DNA from: Desulfosporosinus sp049943955
GTDB taxonomy: Bacteria > Bacillota > Desulfitobacteriia > Desulfitobacteriales > Desulfitobacteriaceae
DNA: 64,000 bases
Direction of reading: 5' to 3'
Assembly: GCF_049943955.1 (NCBI RefSeq)
Contig: NZ_JBNFTW010000003.1
Span: 248,001-312,000 of the forward strand
Shown: one piece after another, positions 50,825 to 59,594 of the stretch
How positions within the stretch are numbered: the stretch's first letter is position 1
Layout of the letters: every line of letters begins with the position of its first letter
Notes under the pieces: model-generated
Databases searched by the model: none
Seen by the model: only the letters and a program-made list of their open reading frames with translations
What the model was told of the DNA's origin: nothing
Made by a program: the position numbers and the translations under genes

Positions 50825-53134
50825 ATGGAAGAGAAACGCCGTGAGGGATTATTGGAGGAAAAACGGTTGTTTTTCCCTCCTTTAGAGTTCCGTTCAAAGG
50901 CCGTTATTCAAAATTCGGAAGTTCATGAACTTGCCCATGATCGGGAGAAGTTTTGGAGCGAACAAGGGAACAGGCTGGACTGGTTTCAACCTTGGAACAA
51001 AGTTTTAGAATGGAACCCTCCTTTTGCCAAGTGGTATGTCGGCGGAAAAATAAATGCGGCTTATAATTGCCTGGACCGGCATTTAGAGGGTGCGCGCAGA
51101 AATAAAGCGGCCTTGATATTCGAAGGGGAATTGGGTGACCGGAGAGTTTTAACGTATCAAGATCTTCAGCGTGAGGTATCTCAGTTTGCTAACGTTCTAA
51201 AGTCATTTGGGGTAGAAAAGGGCGACCGTGTGACAATTTATATGCCGATGATACCTGAGGCTGTCATTGCGATGCTCTCTTGTGCCCGAATCGGCGCTGC
51301 CCATTGTGTCGTTTTTGGGGGCTTTAGTTCTGATGCTTTAAAAGATAGAATTCTTGATGCTCAGGCAAAAGTGGTCGTTACCTCAGATGGAAGCTATCGT
51401 CGTGGAAATATTATACCTTTAAAAGAAAATGTGGATCAAGCGTTACGTGGTATTAATTGCGTGGAAAAAGTTGTAGTTATTCAGCGGACGGGACACCCTG
51501 TGGACATGAAAGCTGAAAGAGACTTGTGGTATCATGAAGTCATCAGGAATATGCCTTATGTTTGTCCAGCACAACCCATGGAAGCCGATGATATGCTTTT
51601 TATTCTCTATACCAGTGGAACGACCGGTAAGCCTAAAGGGGTGGTTCATACAGTCGGCGGTTATATGGTAGGTGTATCGACAACTCACGAATGGGTATTT
51701 GATATTAAGGAAGAAGATGTTTATTGGTGTACCGCTGATATCGGCTGGATAACAGGGCATAGCTATTTGGTTTATGGCCCTTTGTCAAATGGTGCAACAG
51801 TAGTAATGTACGAAGGAGCACCTGATTACCCTGAGAAAGACCGTTATTGGGAAATCATTGAAAAATACAGAGTAAGCATTTTATATACGGCACCAACTGC
51901 GATTCGTACCTTTATGAAATGGGGGGAAAACTATCCTGCGGGCAGGGATCTCTCAAGCCTGCGGCTTTTAGGGTCGGTAGGAGAACCGATTAATCCTGAA
52001 GCTTGGATGTGGTATTACAAACATATTGGGGGAGAGCGCTGCCCAATAGTTGATACCTGGTGGCAGACAGAAACCGGTATGATTATGATGACACCTGTCC
52101 CTGGGATTACTCCTTTAAAGCCGGGGTCGTGCACAACCCCCTTTCCGGGTGTTCGTGTTCAAATAGTCGATCCCTCAGGTAATCCGGTTCCTAAAGGCGA
52201 GGGCGGGTATTTAGTAGTTTGTGAGCCATGGCCGGCAATGCTGAAAACAGTCTATGGTAATGATAAACGTTATGTAGATACCTATTGGAGCGATATTCCA
52301 GGTGTTTATTTCACCGGGGATGAAGCAAAGTGGGATGAAGATGGATATTTCTGGATAATTGGGCGTGCCGATGACGTTATTAATGTTTCAGGGCATAGAA
52401 TCGGAACAGCTGAAGTAGAAAGTGCTTTGGTTGATCACCCATCAGTTGCTGAAGCTGCTTGTGTAGGCAAAACTCACGAAATTAAAGGTCAATCAGTATT
52501 TGCCTTTGTCAGTATCAAAGAGGGAATTGAGATAGGAGATCAACTTATTAATGAACTTAAATCTCATGTTGTGCTGAAAATTGGTTCGTTAGCTCGACCG
52601 GATGATATTTTTTTGACAGCTGAATTACCCAAGACCCGAAGCGGAAAGATCATGAGACGGCTTCTTAAAGATATTGCTGAGGGTCGAACCATGGGTGATA
52701 CAACGACTCTGGCTGATGCTACGGTCATTAATTTCCTTAAAAAGAATATCGATGCCCAAAAGATTCGCGATGCTCGTAAGGCTGCAATGAGATTAGGAAA
52801 TAGAATTTTGATTCCTGATACAGCTATCTTTAACCATTGCCAAGAAGAGTCCTATGATGGGTATAGTTATACCGTATGGTTTTCAACTCCTGCCAAAGAT
52901 GGCTCACTTCATCCAGTTACCAACTTTTATTGTTTTAAGTGGATAGGACGATTAAACCTCCCGGCGGAAGTGGCACTGGCAATCTCCAACATTATGATCA
53001 ATAATACTAGCGCCTGCGATGCAATATTTGGTAACGGGGAACCGGATTTTAGCAATGCACTTATCAATGAGGGGAATATTAAGGATGACTTATCTGAAGA
53101 AGGGCAAATTTGCTTCTGTGGCTCAGCGGGTTAA
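50825..53134 (+). CDS. acsA: Acetyl-CoA synthetase with C-terminal extension
   Basis: 769 residues. AMP-forming acetate (or short acyl)-CoA ligase: P-loop LYTSGTTGKPKGVVHT, DTWWQTETG, YFTGDEAKWDEDGYFWIIGR and the catalytic, acetylatable Lys608 in PKTRSGKIMRR. ATG 50825 follows GATAGGAGG; an in-frame start 39 nt upstream overlaps the -10. The enzyme family is normally near 640-660 residues. Here about 130 extra residues follow the adenylation domain (roughly 640-769), ending CFCGSAG, with no motif I recognise. The extension reads on with no stop or frameshift sign. It activates acetate made from pyruvate or taken up. Confidence 0.9.
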   Translation: MEEKRREGLLEEKRLFFPPLEFRSKAVIQNSEVHELAHDREKFWSEQGNRLDWFQPWNKVLEWNPPFAKWYVGGKINAAYNCLDRHLEGARRNKAALIFEGELGDRRVLTYQDLQREVSQFANVLKSFGVEKGDRVTIYMPMIPEAVIAMLSCARIGAAHCVVFGGFSSDALKDRILDAQAKVVVTSDGSYRRGNIIPLKENVDQALRGINCVEKVVVIQRTGHPVDMKAERDLWYHEVIRNMPYVCPAQPMEADDMLFILYTSGTTGKPKGVVHTVGGYMVGVSTTHEWVFDIKEEDVYWCTADIGWITGHSYLVYGPLSNGATVVMYEGAPDYPEKDRYWEIIEKYRVSILYTAPTAIRTFMKWGENYPAGRDLSSLRLLGSVGEPINPEAWMWYYKHIGGERCPIVDTWWQTETGMIMMTPVPGITPLKPGSCTTPFPGVRVQIVDPSGNPVPKGEGGYLVVCEPWPAMLKTVYGNDKRYVDTYWSDIPGVYFTGDEAKWDEDGYFWIIGRADDVINVSGHRIGTAEVESALVDHPSVAEAACVGKTHEIKGQSVFAFVSIKEGIEIGDQLINELKSHVVLKIGSLARPDDIFLTAELPKTRSGKIMRRLLKDIAEGRTMGDTTTLADATVINFLKKNIDAQKIRDARKAAMRLGNRILIPDTAIFNHCQEESYDGYSYTVWFSTPAKDGSLHPVTNFYCFKWIGRLNLPAEVALAISNIMINNTSACDAIFGNGEPDFSNALINEGNIKDDLSEEGQICFCGSAG

Positions 53135-53169
53135 GAAGGTGTAGCTAAGCATTCCTAAAATCCCTTAAT

Positions 53170-53217
53170 AATGAAGTCTGTTTTTTGCGATGCGAAGAAC
53201 GGGCTTCATTGTTTTTC
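53170..53217 (+). terminator. Rho-independent terminator after acsA
   Basis: A long stem starting AATGAAG and ending CTTCATT, with several G-U pairs and a GCGATGCG apex, is followed by GTTTTT. Confidence 0.7.
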
Positions 53218-53339
53218 AACCAGCCGTTGAATTCGTTTGCTTAGAGGGTTAAGATATTAAATATCCTGCAGGTATATACTAGCAATAATTACGATGTTAA
53301 GCCCATACCTTCCAAAGAATATATAAAGGAGTCTTAGCA

Positions 53340-54377
53340 ATGTACAGTTTTAAAAACGACTATAGTGAAGGTGCTCATCCAAGATTATTAAAAGCTTTGG
53401 GTGAAACAAATTTTGAACAGGTTGAAGGCTACGGGGAAGATCTCTATTCACAAAAAGCGGTTCAATTGTTAAAGCAAACAATAGGGAGAGATGACATTGA
53501 CATTCACCTGCTTTCGGGGGGGACACAAACAAACCTTACCGCCATTTCAGCCTTCTTAAGACCTCATGAAGCAATCATTGCGGCCAACACCGGACACATA
53601 TTGGTTCACGAAACGGGAGCCATTGAAGCAACGGGACATAAAATCATTTCCGTTGAAGTAGGGGATGGAAAACTAAATCCTTTGCATATCAAAGGTGCTC
53701 TTGATTTACATACAGATGAACATATGGTAAAACCAAAATTGGTTTATATTTCAAATCCAACAGAAATTGGTTCGATCTATACAAAGAAGGAACTTGAAGA
53801 GATCAGTGGCTGTTGTCACGACAATAATCTATTTCTATATATGGATGGAGCAAGACTGGGCTCAGCCCTGTGTTCGGATGAAAATGATCTGGAGCTCTCC
53901 GTCTTGGCAGATCTCGTAGATGCTTTTTATATCGGCGGAACTAAAAATGGCGCACTTTTAGGAGAAGCTCTTGTAATTTGTCGCGAATCACTTAAGGAAG
54001 ATTTTAGATTCCATATGAAGCAGAAAGGAGCTATGCTTGCTAAAGGTAAGATCCTGGGTATTCAATTTCTTGAGCTTTTCCGAGATGATTTATACTTTGA
54101 TATGGCCAGACATGCTAATAAAATGGCCGGTTTGCTTCGGGATGAAATAACGAAAGCCGGCTTTAACGTTTTGGTACATTCACCTTCGAATCAAATTTTT
54201 CCTATCTTTCCGGATATAATAATCTCTGAATTACAAAAGAACTACGCGTTTTATGTTTGGTCAAAGGTTGACATCAATCATTCGGCGGTTCGTCTCGTTA
54301 CTTCTTGGGCAACCAAAGAAGAAGAAGTGTTAGCTTTTATCAAGGATTTAAATGCTGCGCTGCAAGTTTTGCCCTAA
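53340..54377 (+). CDS. Threonine aldolase-family PLP enzyme
   Basis: 345 residues of the fold type I beta-eliminating lyase/threonine aldolase family, splitting L-threonine or allo-threonine to glycine and acetaldehyde. The N-terminal FKNDYSEGAHPRLL, LLSGGTQTNLTAI, LYMDGARLGSAL (Asp/Arg for PLP) and the Schiff-base Lys in YIGGTKNGAL are present. Length is typical. ATG follows AAAGGAGTC. A NUDIX gene follows 27 nt later, perhaps in one transcript. Confidence 0.9.
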   Translation: MYSFKNDYSEGAHPRLLKALGETNFEQVEGYGEDLYSQKAVQLLKQTIGRDDIDIHLLSGGTQTNLTAISAFLRPHEAIIAANTGHILVHETGAIEATGHKIISVEVGDGKLNPLHIKGALDLHTDEHMVKPKLVYISNPTEIGSIYTKKELEEISGCCHDNNLFLYMDGARLGSALCSDENDLELSVLADLVDAFYIGGTKNGALLGEALVICRESLKEDFRFHMKQKGAMLAKGKILGIQFLELFRDDLYFDMARHANKMAGLLRDEITKAGFNVLVHSPSNQIFPIFPDIIISELQKNYAFYVWSKVDINHSAVRLVTSWATKEEEVLAFIKDLNAALQVLP

Positions 54378-54404
54378 TCAGACGGATAGGAAGGTGAAAC
54401 CAGG

Positions 54405-54806
54405 ATGAAGACTACGGTAGAAGTAGGCGCTGCTATCATTATCAGTGATAAGAACATTTTGATCGCTCAACGGGCATTGGGTGAGAATTTAGAGGGAAAA
54501 TGGGAGTTCCCAGGGGGGAAGATTGAACCCGGCGAAACTCCGCAAGATTGTTTAAAACGTGAAATCCGGGAAGAATTTGAGGTAGAGATCAAAGTCCTGG
54601 ATTTTTTCGGAGAAAGTATTTATGATTATCCTCAGGGCACTATCAAACTGCTTGCGTTCAGGTGCCAATGGCTTTCGGGTATTTTTACGCTAAATGTCCA
54701 TAGCCAGATTGCCTGGGTTAGGTATGACGAATTAGACAACTATGATTTTGCTCCGGCAGATATCCCTTTGGCAGAAAAGCTAAAGTCACAGATTGTAAAA
54801 GCATAA
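54405..54806 (+). CDS. NUDIX hydrolase (MutT-like)
   Basis: 133 residues. The Nudix box GGKIEPGETPQDCLKREIRE continues into EFEVEI, fitting G-x5-E-x7-R-E-x-x-E-E with Phe for the second-last variable site. The N-terminus VEVGAAIIISDKNILIAQRA is typical of 8-oxo-dGTP/CTP pyrophosphohydrolases (MutT/NudG). It removes damaged nucleotides; the exact substrate is open. It lies 27 nt after the aldolase gene. Confidence 0.88.
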   Translation: MKTTVEVGAAIIISDKNILIAQRALGENLEGKWEFPGGKIEPGETPQDCLKREIREEFEVEIKVLDFFGESIYDYPQGTIKLLAFRCQWLSGIFTLNVHSQIAWVRYDELDNYDFAPADIPLAEKLKSQIVKA

Positions 54807-54880
54807 CGCGGTGTTGCTTTTGGATACTGTCTATGACCATTGAAGATTATATGAGTGCAGTCTCAAAGAAAATTAATTTT

Positions 54881-54969
54881 TGGGCATTGAATATTATCCG
54901 TTTATAAATAAACCCTGCATATCAGTGGAGGATTTAAACCACTATTATGCAGGGTCTTGTTTAATGAAT
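54881..54969 (-). mobile_element. Family 2 MITE-like element, copy at 54.9 kb
   Basis: Shares with the 42.1-kb copy (reversed) the stretch TGAATATT, TTATAAATAAA, the core hairpin (CCCTGCATA and CAGTGG against CCACT and TATGCAGGG) and TTGTTTAATGAA. The outer inverted repeats are lost. It ends 6 nt before the DUF1657 stop and may serve as its terminator. Confidence 0.55.
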
Positions 54970-54975
54970 ACACGA

Positions 54976-55179
54976 CTATTGTTTATATTGAGGTTCTTGT
55001 TGTTGGATGTATTGCTCTCTGCCTTTTAAAACGTTAAGAGCAGAATCAAAGGTTTGGGCAAGTTGTTCAAAGGTCTTTTTTGCTTCCTGGTCCTGGGTTT
55101 CTAAAGCAAATGTTTTCATGGTTGCTGCGGCGCTTTGAACTGTAGCAATTGCTTGTGTCATTTGTGTTCCAACGGTCAT
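54976..55179 (-). CDS. DUF1657 small protein (last gene of spoVA operon)
   Basis: A 67-residue helical protein with MTVGTQMTQAIATVQSAAAT at the start and a Gln-rich end. It resembles the first gene of the operon (58004-58210) and belongs to DUF1657, small proteins found with SpoVA clusters. ATG follows AAGGAGGTGATTG. It lies about 90 nt after spoVAE. Two DUF1657 genes flanking SpoVAC-D-E and DUF421 are a feature of the mobile spoVA2mob-type operons linked with spore heat resistance in Bacillus. Confidence 0.8.
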   Translation of the reverse strand: MTVGTQMTQAIATVQSAAATMKTFALETQDQEAKKTFEQLAQTFDSALNVLKGREQYIQQQEPQYKQ

Positions 55180-55267
55180 TTCTCAATCACCTCCTTATAA
55201 AATATCGAAAGGCTGAATAACTAAGGTCCAACGGAGTTTTAGACAAAAATCTTAGATACTTTAGTTC

Positions 55268-55621
55268 TTATCCTTTAGGCCTAAAAATAAGTGCTCCCAT
55301 GAAGCCAAAGATGATCGCTGCCGATATTCCTGCACTCGTGACTTCAAAAATGCCCGTAAGGACTCCGATGGGACCTACTCCCGCATATTCATTCAAGGCT
55401 CCTTTGACCAGGGAATTTCCAAAACTGCTGATAGGAATAGATGCTCCGGCACCGGCAAATTTAATCAGAGGATCGTAAAGACCCAGCCCTCCAAGTATTG
55501 CTCCAACTACAACTAAAGCACATGTTGTATGAGCAGGGGTTAGTTTAAGCCCATCTAATAAGAGTTGTCCGATGACACAAATGCCTCCGCCGATCAAAAA
55601 AGCCCAGAGAAATTTTTCCAT
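55268..55621 (-). CDS. spoVAE: Stage V sporulation protein AE (SpoVAEb type)
   Basis: 117 residues with about four membrane helices (FLWAFLIGGGICVIGQLLLD, TCALVVVGAILGGLGLYDP and a C-terminal pair). It is an inner spore-membrane part of the SpoVA channel that moves dipicolinic acid. ATG 55621 has AAGGAGCGC 8 nt upstream; an in-frame start 24 nt earlier lies before that SD. It follows spoVAD by 13 nt. Confidence 0.88.
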   Translation of the reverse strand: MEKFLWAFLIGGGICVIGQLLLDGLKLTPAHTTCALVVVGAILGGLGLYDPLIKFAGAGASIPISSFGNSLVKGALNEYAGVGPIGVLTGIFEVTSAGISAAIIFGFMGALIFRPKG

Positions 55622-55634
55622 TGTACCGCGCTCC

Positions 55635-56639
55635 TTATAGTTCAATACTTACCGCGTGAGCAACACAAGGAATACTTTCCTTTTGCTGAAAGGACATAGG
55701 GGATAATAAGGCTCCTGTAGCAACAACCAAAAGCTTCTTCAAGTCTCCTTTTCTCATTCGCTTTAAGAAATGCCCAAAGGTTGTTGTTGCCGCACAGGCA
55801 CATCCGCTTCCTCCTGCTAAAACGACAGGCTGGTCTTCTTTATAGATTAGAATTCCGCAGTCTGTAAAAATTTCTTTCGGTATTTCTAAACCGTGTTTTT
55901 TTAATAAGTCCCCGGCGATCCTATGTCCTACTCTGCCCAGGTCACCTGTAGCGATGACATCATAATAGGATGGTTCTCTGTTTAAGTCTCTAAAGTGAGC
56001 TTCAATTGTATCTACTGCTGCCGGTGCCATGGCAGCCCCCATATTAAAGGGGTCGGACAATCCCATATCGATAACTCTGCCAATGGTTGCTGACGTAACT
56101 TTTGGGCCTTCTCCTTGATCGGATACCAAGGCCGCTCCGGCCCCTGTAACGGTCCATTGTGCTGTAGGAGGCTTTTGAGCCCCGTATTCTGTGGGGTATC
56201 GGTATTGTTTTTCTGAGGCAGCATTATGGCTCGAAGTACAAACAAGAACATGTTTGGCAAATTTGCTGTCGATAAGCTGAGAGGCAAGGGCTAAGCCCTC
56301 CATTGAGGTAGAGCAGGCGCCATAAAGCCCGAGAAAAGGAATTCCGAGAGTGCGCGCAGCAAAACTGCTGGGAACTGTTTGATTGATTAAGTCTCCGCTT
56401 AGTAAAAACTGAACGTCTTCCTTTTTTAGCGCTGCTTTTTTGATTGCCAATTCAGCAGCCTGTTCCTGCAGTTTTCGCTCAGCCTTTTCAAAGCTGTCTT
56501 GCCCCAGCCATATATCTTCGTGAAGAAGATCGAAATCGTCAGCTAATGATCCGCGGGCTTCATGAGGCCCGCCGACAGCAGCTGAAGCAATTATGGTGGG
56601 TTTCGAATCAAAAATCCATGACTGATGACCATACAACAT
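55635..56639 (-). CDS. spoVAD: Stage V sporulation protein AD
   Basis: 334 residues of the thiolase-like SpoVAD fold, the soluble component that binds Ca-dipicolinate on the spore inner membrane. Conserved segments include WIFDSKPTIIASAAVGGPHE, GLYGACSTSMEGLALASQL (Cys retained) and GGSGCACAATTTFGHFL. ATG 56639 abuts the stop of spoVAC, so translation is coupled. The length is usual. Confidence 0.92.
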   Translation of the reverse strand: MLYGHQSWIFDSKPTIIASAAVGGPHEARGSLADDFDLLHEDIWLGQDSFEKAERKLQEQAAELAIKKAALKKEDVQFLLSGDLINQTVPSSFAARTLGIPFLGLYGACSTSMEGLALASQLIDSKFAKHVLVCTSSHNAASEKQYRYPTEYGAQKPPTAQWTVTGAGAALVSDQGEGPKVTSATIGRVIDMGLSDPFNMGAAMAPAAVDTIEAHFRDLNREPSYYDVIATGDLGRVGHRIAGDLLKKHGLEIPKEIFTDCGILIYKEDQPVVLAGGSGCACAATTTFGHFLKRMRKGDLKKLLVVATGALLSPMSFQQKESIPCVAHAVSIEL

Positions 56640-57119
56640 TTACATCACACCCAATGCTCTTAACGTTATGACGACTAATGAGACTACAAAGGCGGAAAAA
56701 ACACCATAGACAATAACAGGACCAGCGAGTTTAAACATATTGCCGCCTACTCCAAGAACAAACCCCTCACTTCGGTGTTCAATAGAAGCCGAAGCGATGG
56801 TATTGGCAAAACCGGTCACGGGAATTATGGTGCCGGCTCCTGCCCATTGAGCGATATGATCAAAAACGCCAAAACCGGTAAGTAAGACTGTGATTATAAT
56901 GATAACTGCCCCAGTGGGATTTCCGGCATTCTCTTGGGAAAAATGATAATAGGTTATAAAAAACATTTGTATCCCCTGAGCAATGACGCAAATCAGACCT
57001 CCTACGAAGAAAGCCCTTACGCAGTTAAGAAAAATAGGCCTCTTAGGCTCTCTGTCTTGGGCGAATTTCTGATACTCCTGTTGAGTGGGAGATAATTTTT
57101 TCTTCTTTTTATCGGACAT
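56640..57119 (-). CDS. spoVAC: Stage V sporulation protein AC
   Basis: 159 residues with about four membrane helices. After a basic N-terminus (MSDKKKKKLSPTQQEYQ) come FFVGGLICVIAQGIQMFF, TVLLTGFGVFDHIAQWAGAG and TGFANTIASASIEHRSEG, typical of SpoVAC, the mechanosensitive-channel-like part of the dipicolinate pathway. It is directly followed by spoVAD and preceded by the DUF421 gene (11-nt gap). Confidence 0.92.
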   Translation of the reverse strand: MSDKKKKKLSPTQQEYQKFAQDREPKRPIFLNCVRAFFVGGLICVIAQGIQMFFITYYHFSQENAGNPTGAVIIIITVLLTGFGVFDHIAQWAGAGTIIPVTGFANTIASASIEHRSEGFVLGVGGNMFKLAGPVIVYGVFSAFVVSLVVITLRALGVM

Positions 57120-57130
57120 GGTAACACCTC

Positions 57131-57988
57131 TTAATGTAATAAGTAAGGACGTAATTTATTAATAAGATGATCAAGCTTTTGAGAATTGCGGAGATACATA
57201 CCTTTAGCGCTTTTGTTTTCCGTTTGCAAAGAAAAGGCTAAGAGGTCTGCCTGAATTTTTTCCAGGTTGGCATAGAGTAATTCCCTAACTTTAGGCTGGG
57301 GAATTTCAACAGCATCGTTGAAGAGGTCAAGGAATAATTCACCGGAGGAATCAACCTGGCAAATAAATACGTTCTCAAGAGCCACTCCCATTTTGTCAAG
57401 TTCAGTTTTTAGCCAGTCCTGATTAAGTCCCAGGGAGGAAAGGGGCTCGGCAAGAATATTTCCGTCCATAATAACGGTTTGAGGTTCAGCTTGCGGGGAC
57501 ACCTTCTGTCCGACATCATGGGCGGTAATGGGCTTCTTGTCTGCTTTTAAATAAGCATTAATTTCACCGTTAGATTCCATGACAGCGAATTCAACATCAG
57601 TGAGGTTGAAAATATTTTTTGACCGCAGTTCGGCCAACAGGTCCTCTCCTGTCATGCGGACTTGAAGAAGATTTTCTTCCATAATTTTTCCGTGTTTAAT
57701 TAAAACAGTTTCCCTTCCGTTAATAAACTGGTGAATTACCTGACTCTTGATACCCAGAAAATCGAGAGCCAGAGGAAGAACAACCCAGGTTATTAAAACG
57801 ACAAATCCCGAGCTCAGGTTTATAAGGTTTAAGGACATTAATGTTACTACAACGGCTATAATGATATAGGATAGAAAATTAAAAGGTTTTACTTTAGTAA
57901 TGTTCCGTTTGCCAATGAGCCGCATAGATAACCAAGCTATACAAAATAACGCGAGGGATTTTAAAATTAAATAAAGAGTTTCCTGCAT
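57131..57988 (-). CDS. DUF421/YetF-domain membrane protein
   Basis: 285 residues. Three N-terminal membrane helices (to about residue 80) carry the signature MRLIGKRNITKVKPFNF. A soluble DUF421 domain follows (INGRETVLIKHGKIMEENL; MTGEDLLAELRSKNIF). The C-terminal third is unlike the basic YetF core. YetF-type proteins sit with SpoVA genes in spoVA2mob operons; the biochemical role is unknown. It lies 15 nt after the first DUF1657 gene and 11 nt before spoVAC. Confidence 0.85.
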   Translation of the reverse strand: MQETLYLILKSLALFCIAWLSMRLIGKRNITKVKPFNFLSYIIIAVVVTLMSLNLINLSSGFVVLITWVVLPLALDFLGIKSQVIHQFINGRETVLIKHGKIMEENLLQVRMTGEDLLAELRSKNIFNLTDVEFAVMESNGEINAYLKADKKPITAHDVGQKVSPQAEPQTVIMDGNILAEPLSSLGLNQDWLKTELDKMGVALENVFICQVDSSGELFLDLFNDAVEIPQPKVRELLYANLEKIQADLLAFSLQTENKSAKGMYLRNSQKLDHLINKLRPYLLH

Positions 57989-58003
57989 ACCGTACCCGCC
58001 TTT

Positions 58004-58210
58004 TTAATTGCCTTTGTATTGTGGCTCTTCAAATTCAAGAACCTTGATTCGATCTTCCAAATCTTTAATGATCACATTGGTAATTTCTAAGGAATTATTA
58101 TAAACGGACTGAGCGTTTTCATCCTTTGCTTGAACGTTATAGGTTCTTAATGTTCCTTGAACTCCTTTTAAGGTTGCTAAGGTTTGCTTTACCTGAGAAG
58201 CAACCGTCAT
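58004..58210 (-). CDS. DUF1657 small protein (first gene of spoVA operon)
   Basis: 68 residues, helical: MTVASQVKQTLATLKGVQGT at the start and EEPQYKG at the end, the same end motif as the second DUF1657 protein (EPQYK). ATG 58210 follows GGGAGGTGATAATT; the ORF can be opened three codons earlier without an SD. It is the first gene of the six-gene DUF1657-DUF421-spoVAC-D-E-DUF1657 operon. A sigma-G promoter is expected before it, but I could not identify one by eye. Confidence 0.82.
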   Translation of the reverse strand: MTVASQVKQTLATLKGVQGTLRTYNVQAKDENAQSVYNNSLEITNVIIKDLEDRIKVLEFEEPQYKGN

Positions 58211-58452
58211 AATTATCACCTCCCGAGAGTTATTATCTCTCTTGGCTATTTTTTAATGCCTTAACAAAACTGGAAAGTGAAGGCAGTTCGTATAAAAATC
58301 AAATTAGAGTGACAAGACCAATGAACAAGAAGTAATTACTGTTGGAAATTGTGTGATAACTTTGTGAATTAATCAAATGACTAAAGGTTTTGTGGAATTC
58401 TTGTCGAATATAGGAGCATAGATACTTGAGCCCTTGTCCAAACTATAAGGAT

Positions 58453-58485
58453 AAAAAAACAAGGCTGAAGCTGAAGCTGGCCTTG
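58453..58485 (-). terminator. Terminator of the 58514-58669 gene
   Basis: On the minus strand CAAGGC and GCCTTG pair around a 14-nt loop and are followed by seven Ts. Between 58211 and this hairpin I see no gene. Confidence 0.65.
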
Positions 58486-58513
58486 ATTTAGGTTATTGGT
58501 TATGGTTTATAGC

Positions 58514-58669
58514 TTAAACTATTTCCAAATCATCCGGACTTTTGTCTTTTGTTGGGTTTAGGGTGTCTCTCTCTTTTTCGTTGGTATTAGAGGGTGAGTT
58601 TTTAGAATTTTGCATAGAGGTGGGGTTATTAGTCCTTTGCTGGGACACTTTATTCCAATTTTGATTCAA
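58514..58669 (-). CDS. Small Asn/Lys-rich hydrophilic protein
   Basis: 51 residues from a TTG at 58669 that has a near-perfect SD (AAAAGGAGG, 9 nt upstream). The same frame is open further upstream but without an SD. The product is very hydrophilic: Asn, Ser, Lys, Thr and Pro-rich (MNQNWNKVSQQRTNN at the start, DKSPDDLEIV at the end), no Cys, no hydrophobic segment. It has its own terminator and lies between sigK and the spoVA operon. Composition and position suggest a minor spore protein; no family is recognised. Confidence 0.6.
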   Translation of the reverse strand: MNQNWNKVSQQRTNNPTSMQNSKNSPSNTNEKERDTLNPTKDKSPDDLEIV

Positions 58670-58771
58670 TTTATAGTTCCTCCTTTTTGGAATTTGTGTG
58701 TTTGACAGCTTATAGCCAAATGATTTTAACCTAATATAGGTAAGTATGGTTCTAGATTGATCCAATTATGT

Positions 58772-58810
58772 AAGTAACGGTAAAATCTTTTTCAAGTTTT
58801 ACCGTTACTT
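58772..58810 (-). terminator. Terminator of sigK
   Basis: AAGTAACGGTAAAA pairs with TTTTACCGTTACTT, 35 nt after the sigK stop. The T run after it on the minus strand is short. Confidence 0.6.
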
Positions 58811-58844
58811 AAAGTAACCAATAACCGTTAGTGATTCAGATAAA

Positions 58845-59594
58845 CTAGGGGAGGCTGTCTTTCATTTCCAGAGTTAAGGTCTGAATAGCCCTCTTTTCAA
58901 TTCGCGATACGTAAGAACGGGATATCCCGAGAATATCGGCTATTTCTTGTTGTGAATGTTCGTTCTCTTCCAATAAGCCAAATCTTAAATGAAGAACTTG
59001 ACGGTCAAGAGGCGGGAGTTTTTTAACATTTTCCAGTAATAGACGCTGATCTTCTTCGTCAGCGATTAGTTCAGGTATGGGGGTAGTATCGGCTGAAAGG
59101 CTTTCTAAAATACTCAATTCGCCATCACCGGTATCTTGACCAATGGGTGTATAGATGGACATTTCGCCGCGGCGCTTTTTTAAGATGCGAAAGTGCATCA
59201 GGATTTCGTTATTAATGCAGCGGGCTGCATAGGTGCTTAACTTTGCCCCTTTTTTTAGATTAAAAGTATTAATCGCTTTAACTAAGCCAACAATACCGAT
59301 GGAAAACAAATCCTCGGTTCTTTCTTCAGGACCTTCATATTTTTTAACAACATGAGCGACTAAACGTAAATTGTGCTCGATCAATTTATTGCGAGCAGTT
59401 TCAATGTTCCTGCTGAGAGCGGTGTCTTCAGGAGAAGGGTTTGCGCGACTTGTTTCTAATAATTGTAGGTAGTGTAATTCTTCGTCTTTGTTAAGAGGAT
59501 GTGGGAATGCGTTATTGTTAACATAGGAAACGAGCAGACTGGCGCCTTTTAGGACAGAGAGGGCAAAACTGACTAGAAGAGCCTGTAGAAACAT
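58845..59594 (-). CDS. sigK: Sporulation sigma factor SigK (pro-sigma-K)
   Basis: 249 residues. A hydrophobic pro-sequence (MFLQALLVSFALSVLKGASL) precedes VSYVNNNAFPHPL, where SpoIVFB-type processing would occur. Region 2 has HNLRLVAHVVKKYEG, DLFSIGIVGLVKAI and YAARCINNEILMHFR. Region 4 has QQEIADILGISRSYVSRIEKRA. It directs late mother-cell transcription (coat, dipicolinate synthesis). ATG 59594 follows AAAGGAG; a GTG 18 nt upstream overlaps it. The gene is uninterrupted, with no skin-type element. It lies next to the carD-gltX run. Confidence 0.93.
   Translation of the reverse strand: MFLQALLVSFALSVLKGASLLVSYVNNNAFPHPLNKDEELHYLQLLETSRANPSPEDTALSRNIETARNKLIEHNLRLVAHVVKKYEGPEERTEDLFSIGIVGLVKAINTFNLKKGAKLSTYAARCINNEILMHFRILKKRRGEMSIYTPIGQDTGDGELSILESLSADTTPIPELIADEEDQRLLLENVKKLPPLDRQVLHLRFGLLEENEHSQQEIADILGISRSYVSRIEKRAIQTLTLEMKDSLP

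Noticed and set aside
58845..59594. skin-type prophage interruption of sigK
   Set aside because: The sigK frame is continuous from pro-sequence to region 4.
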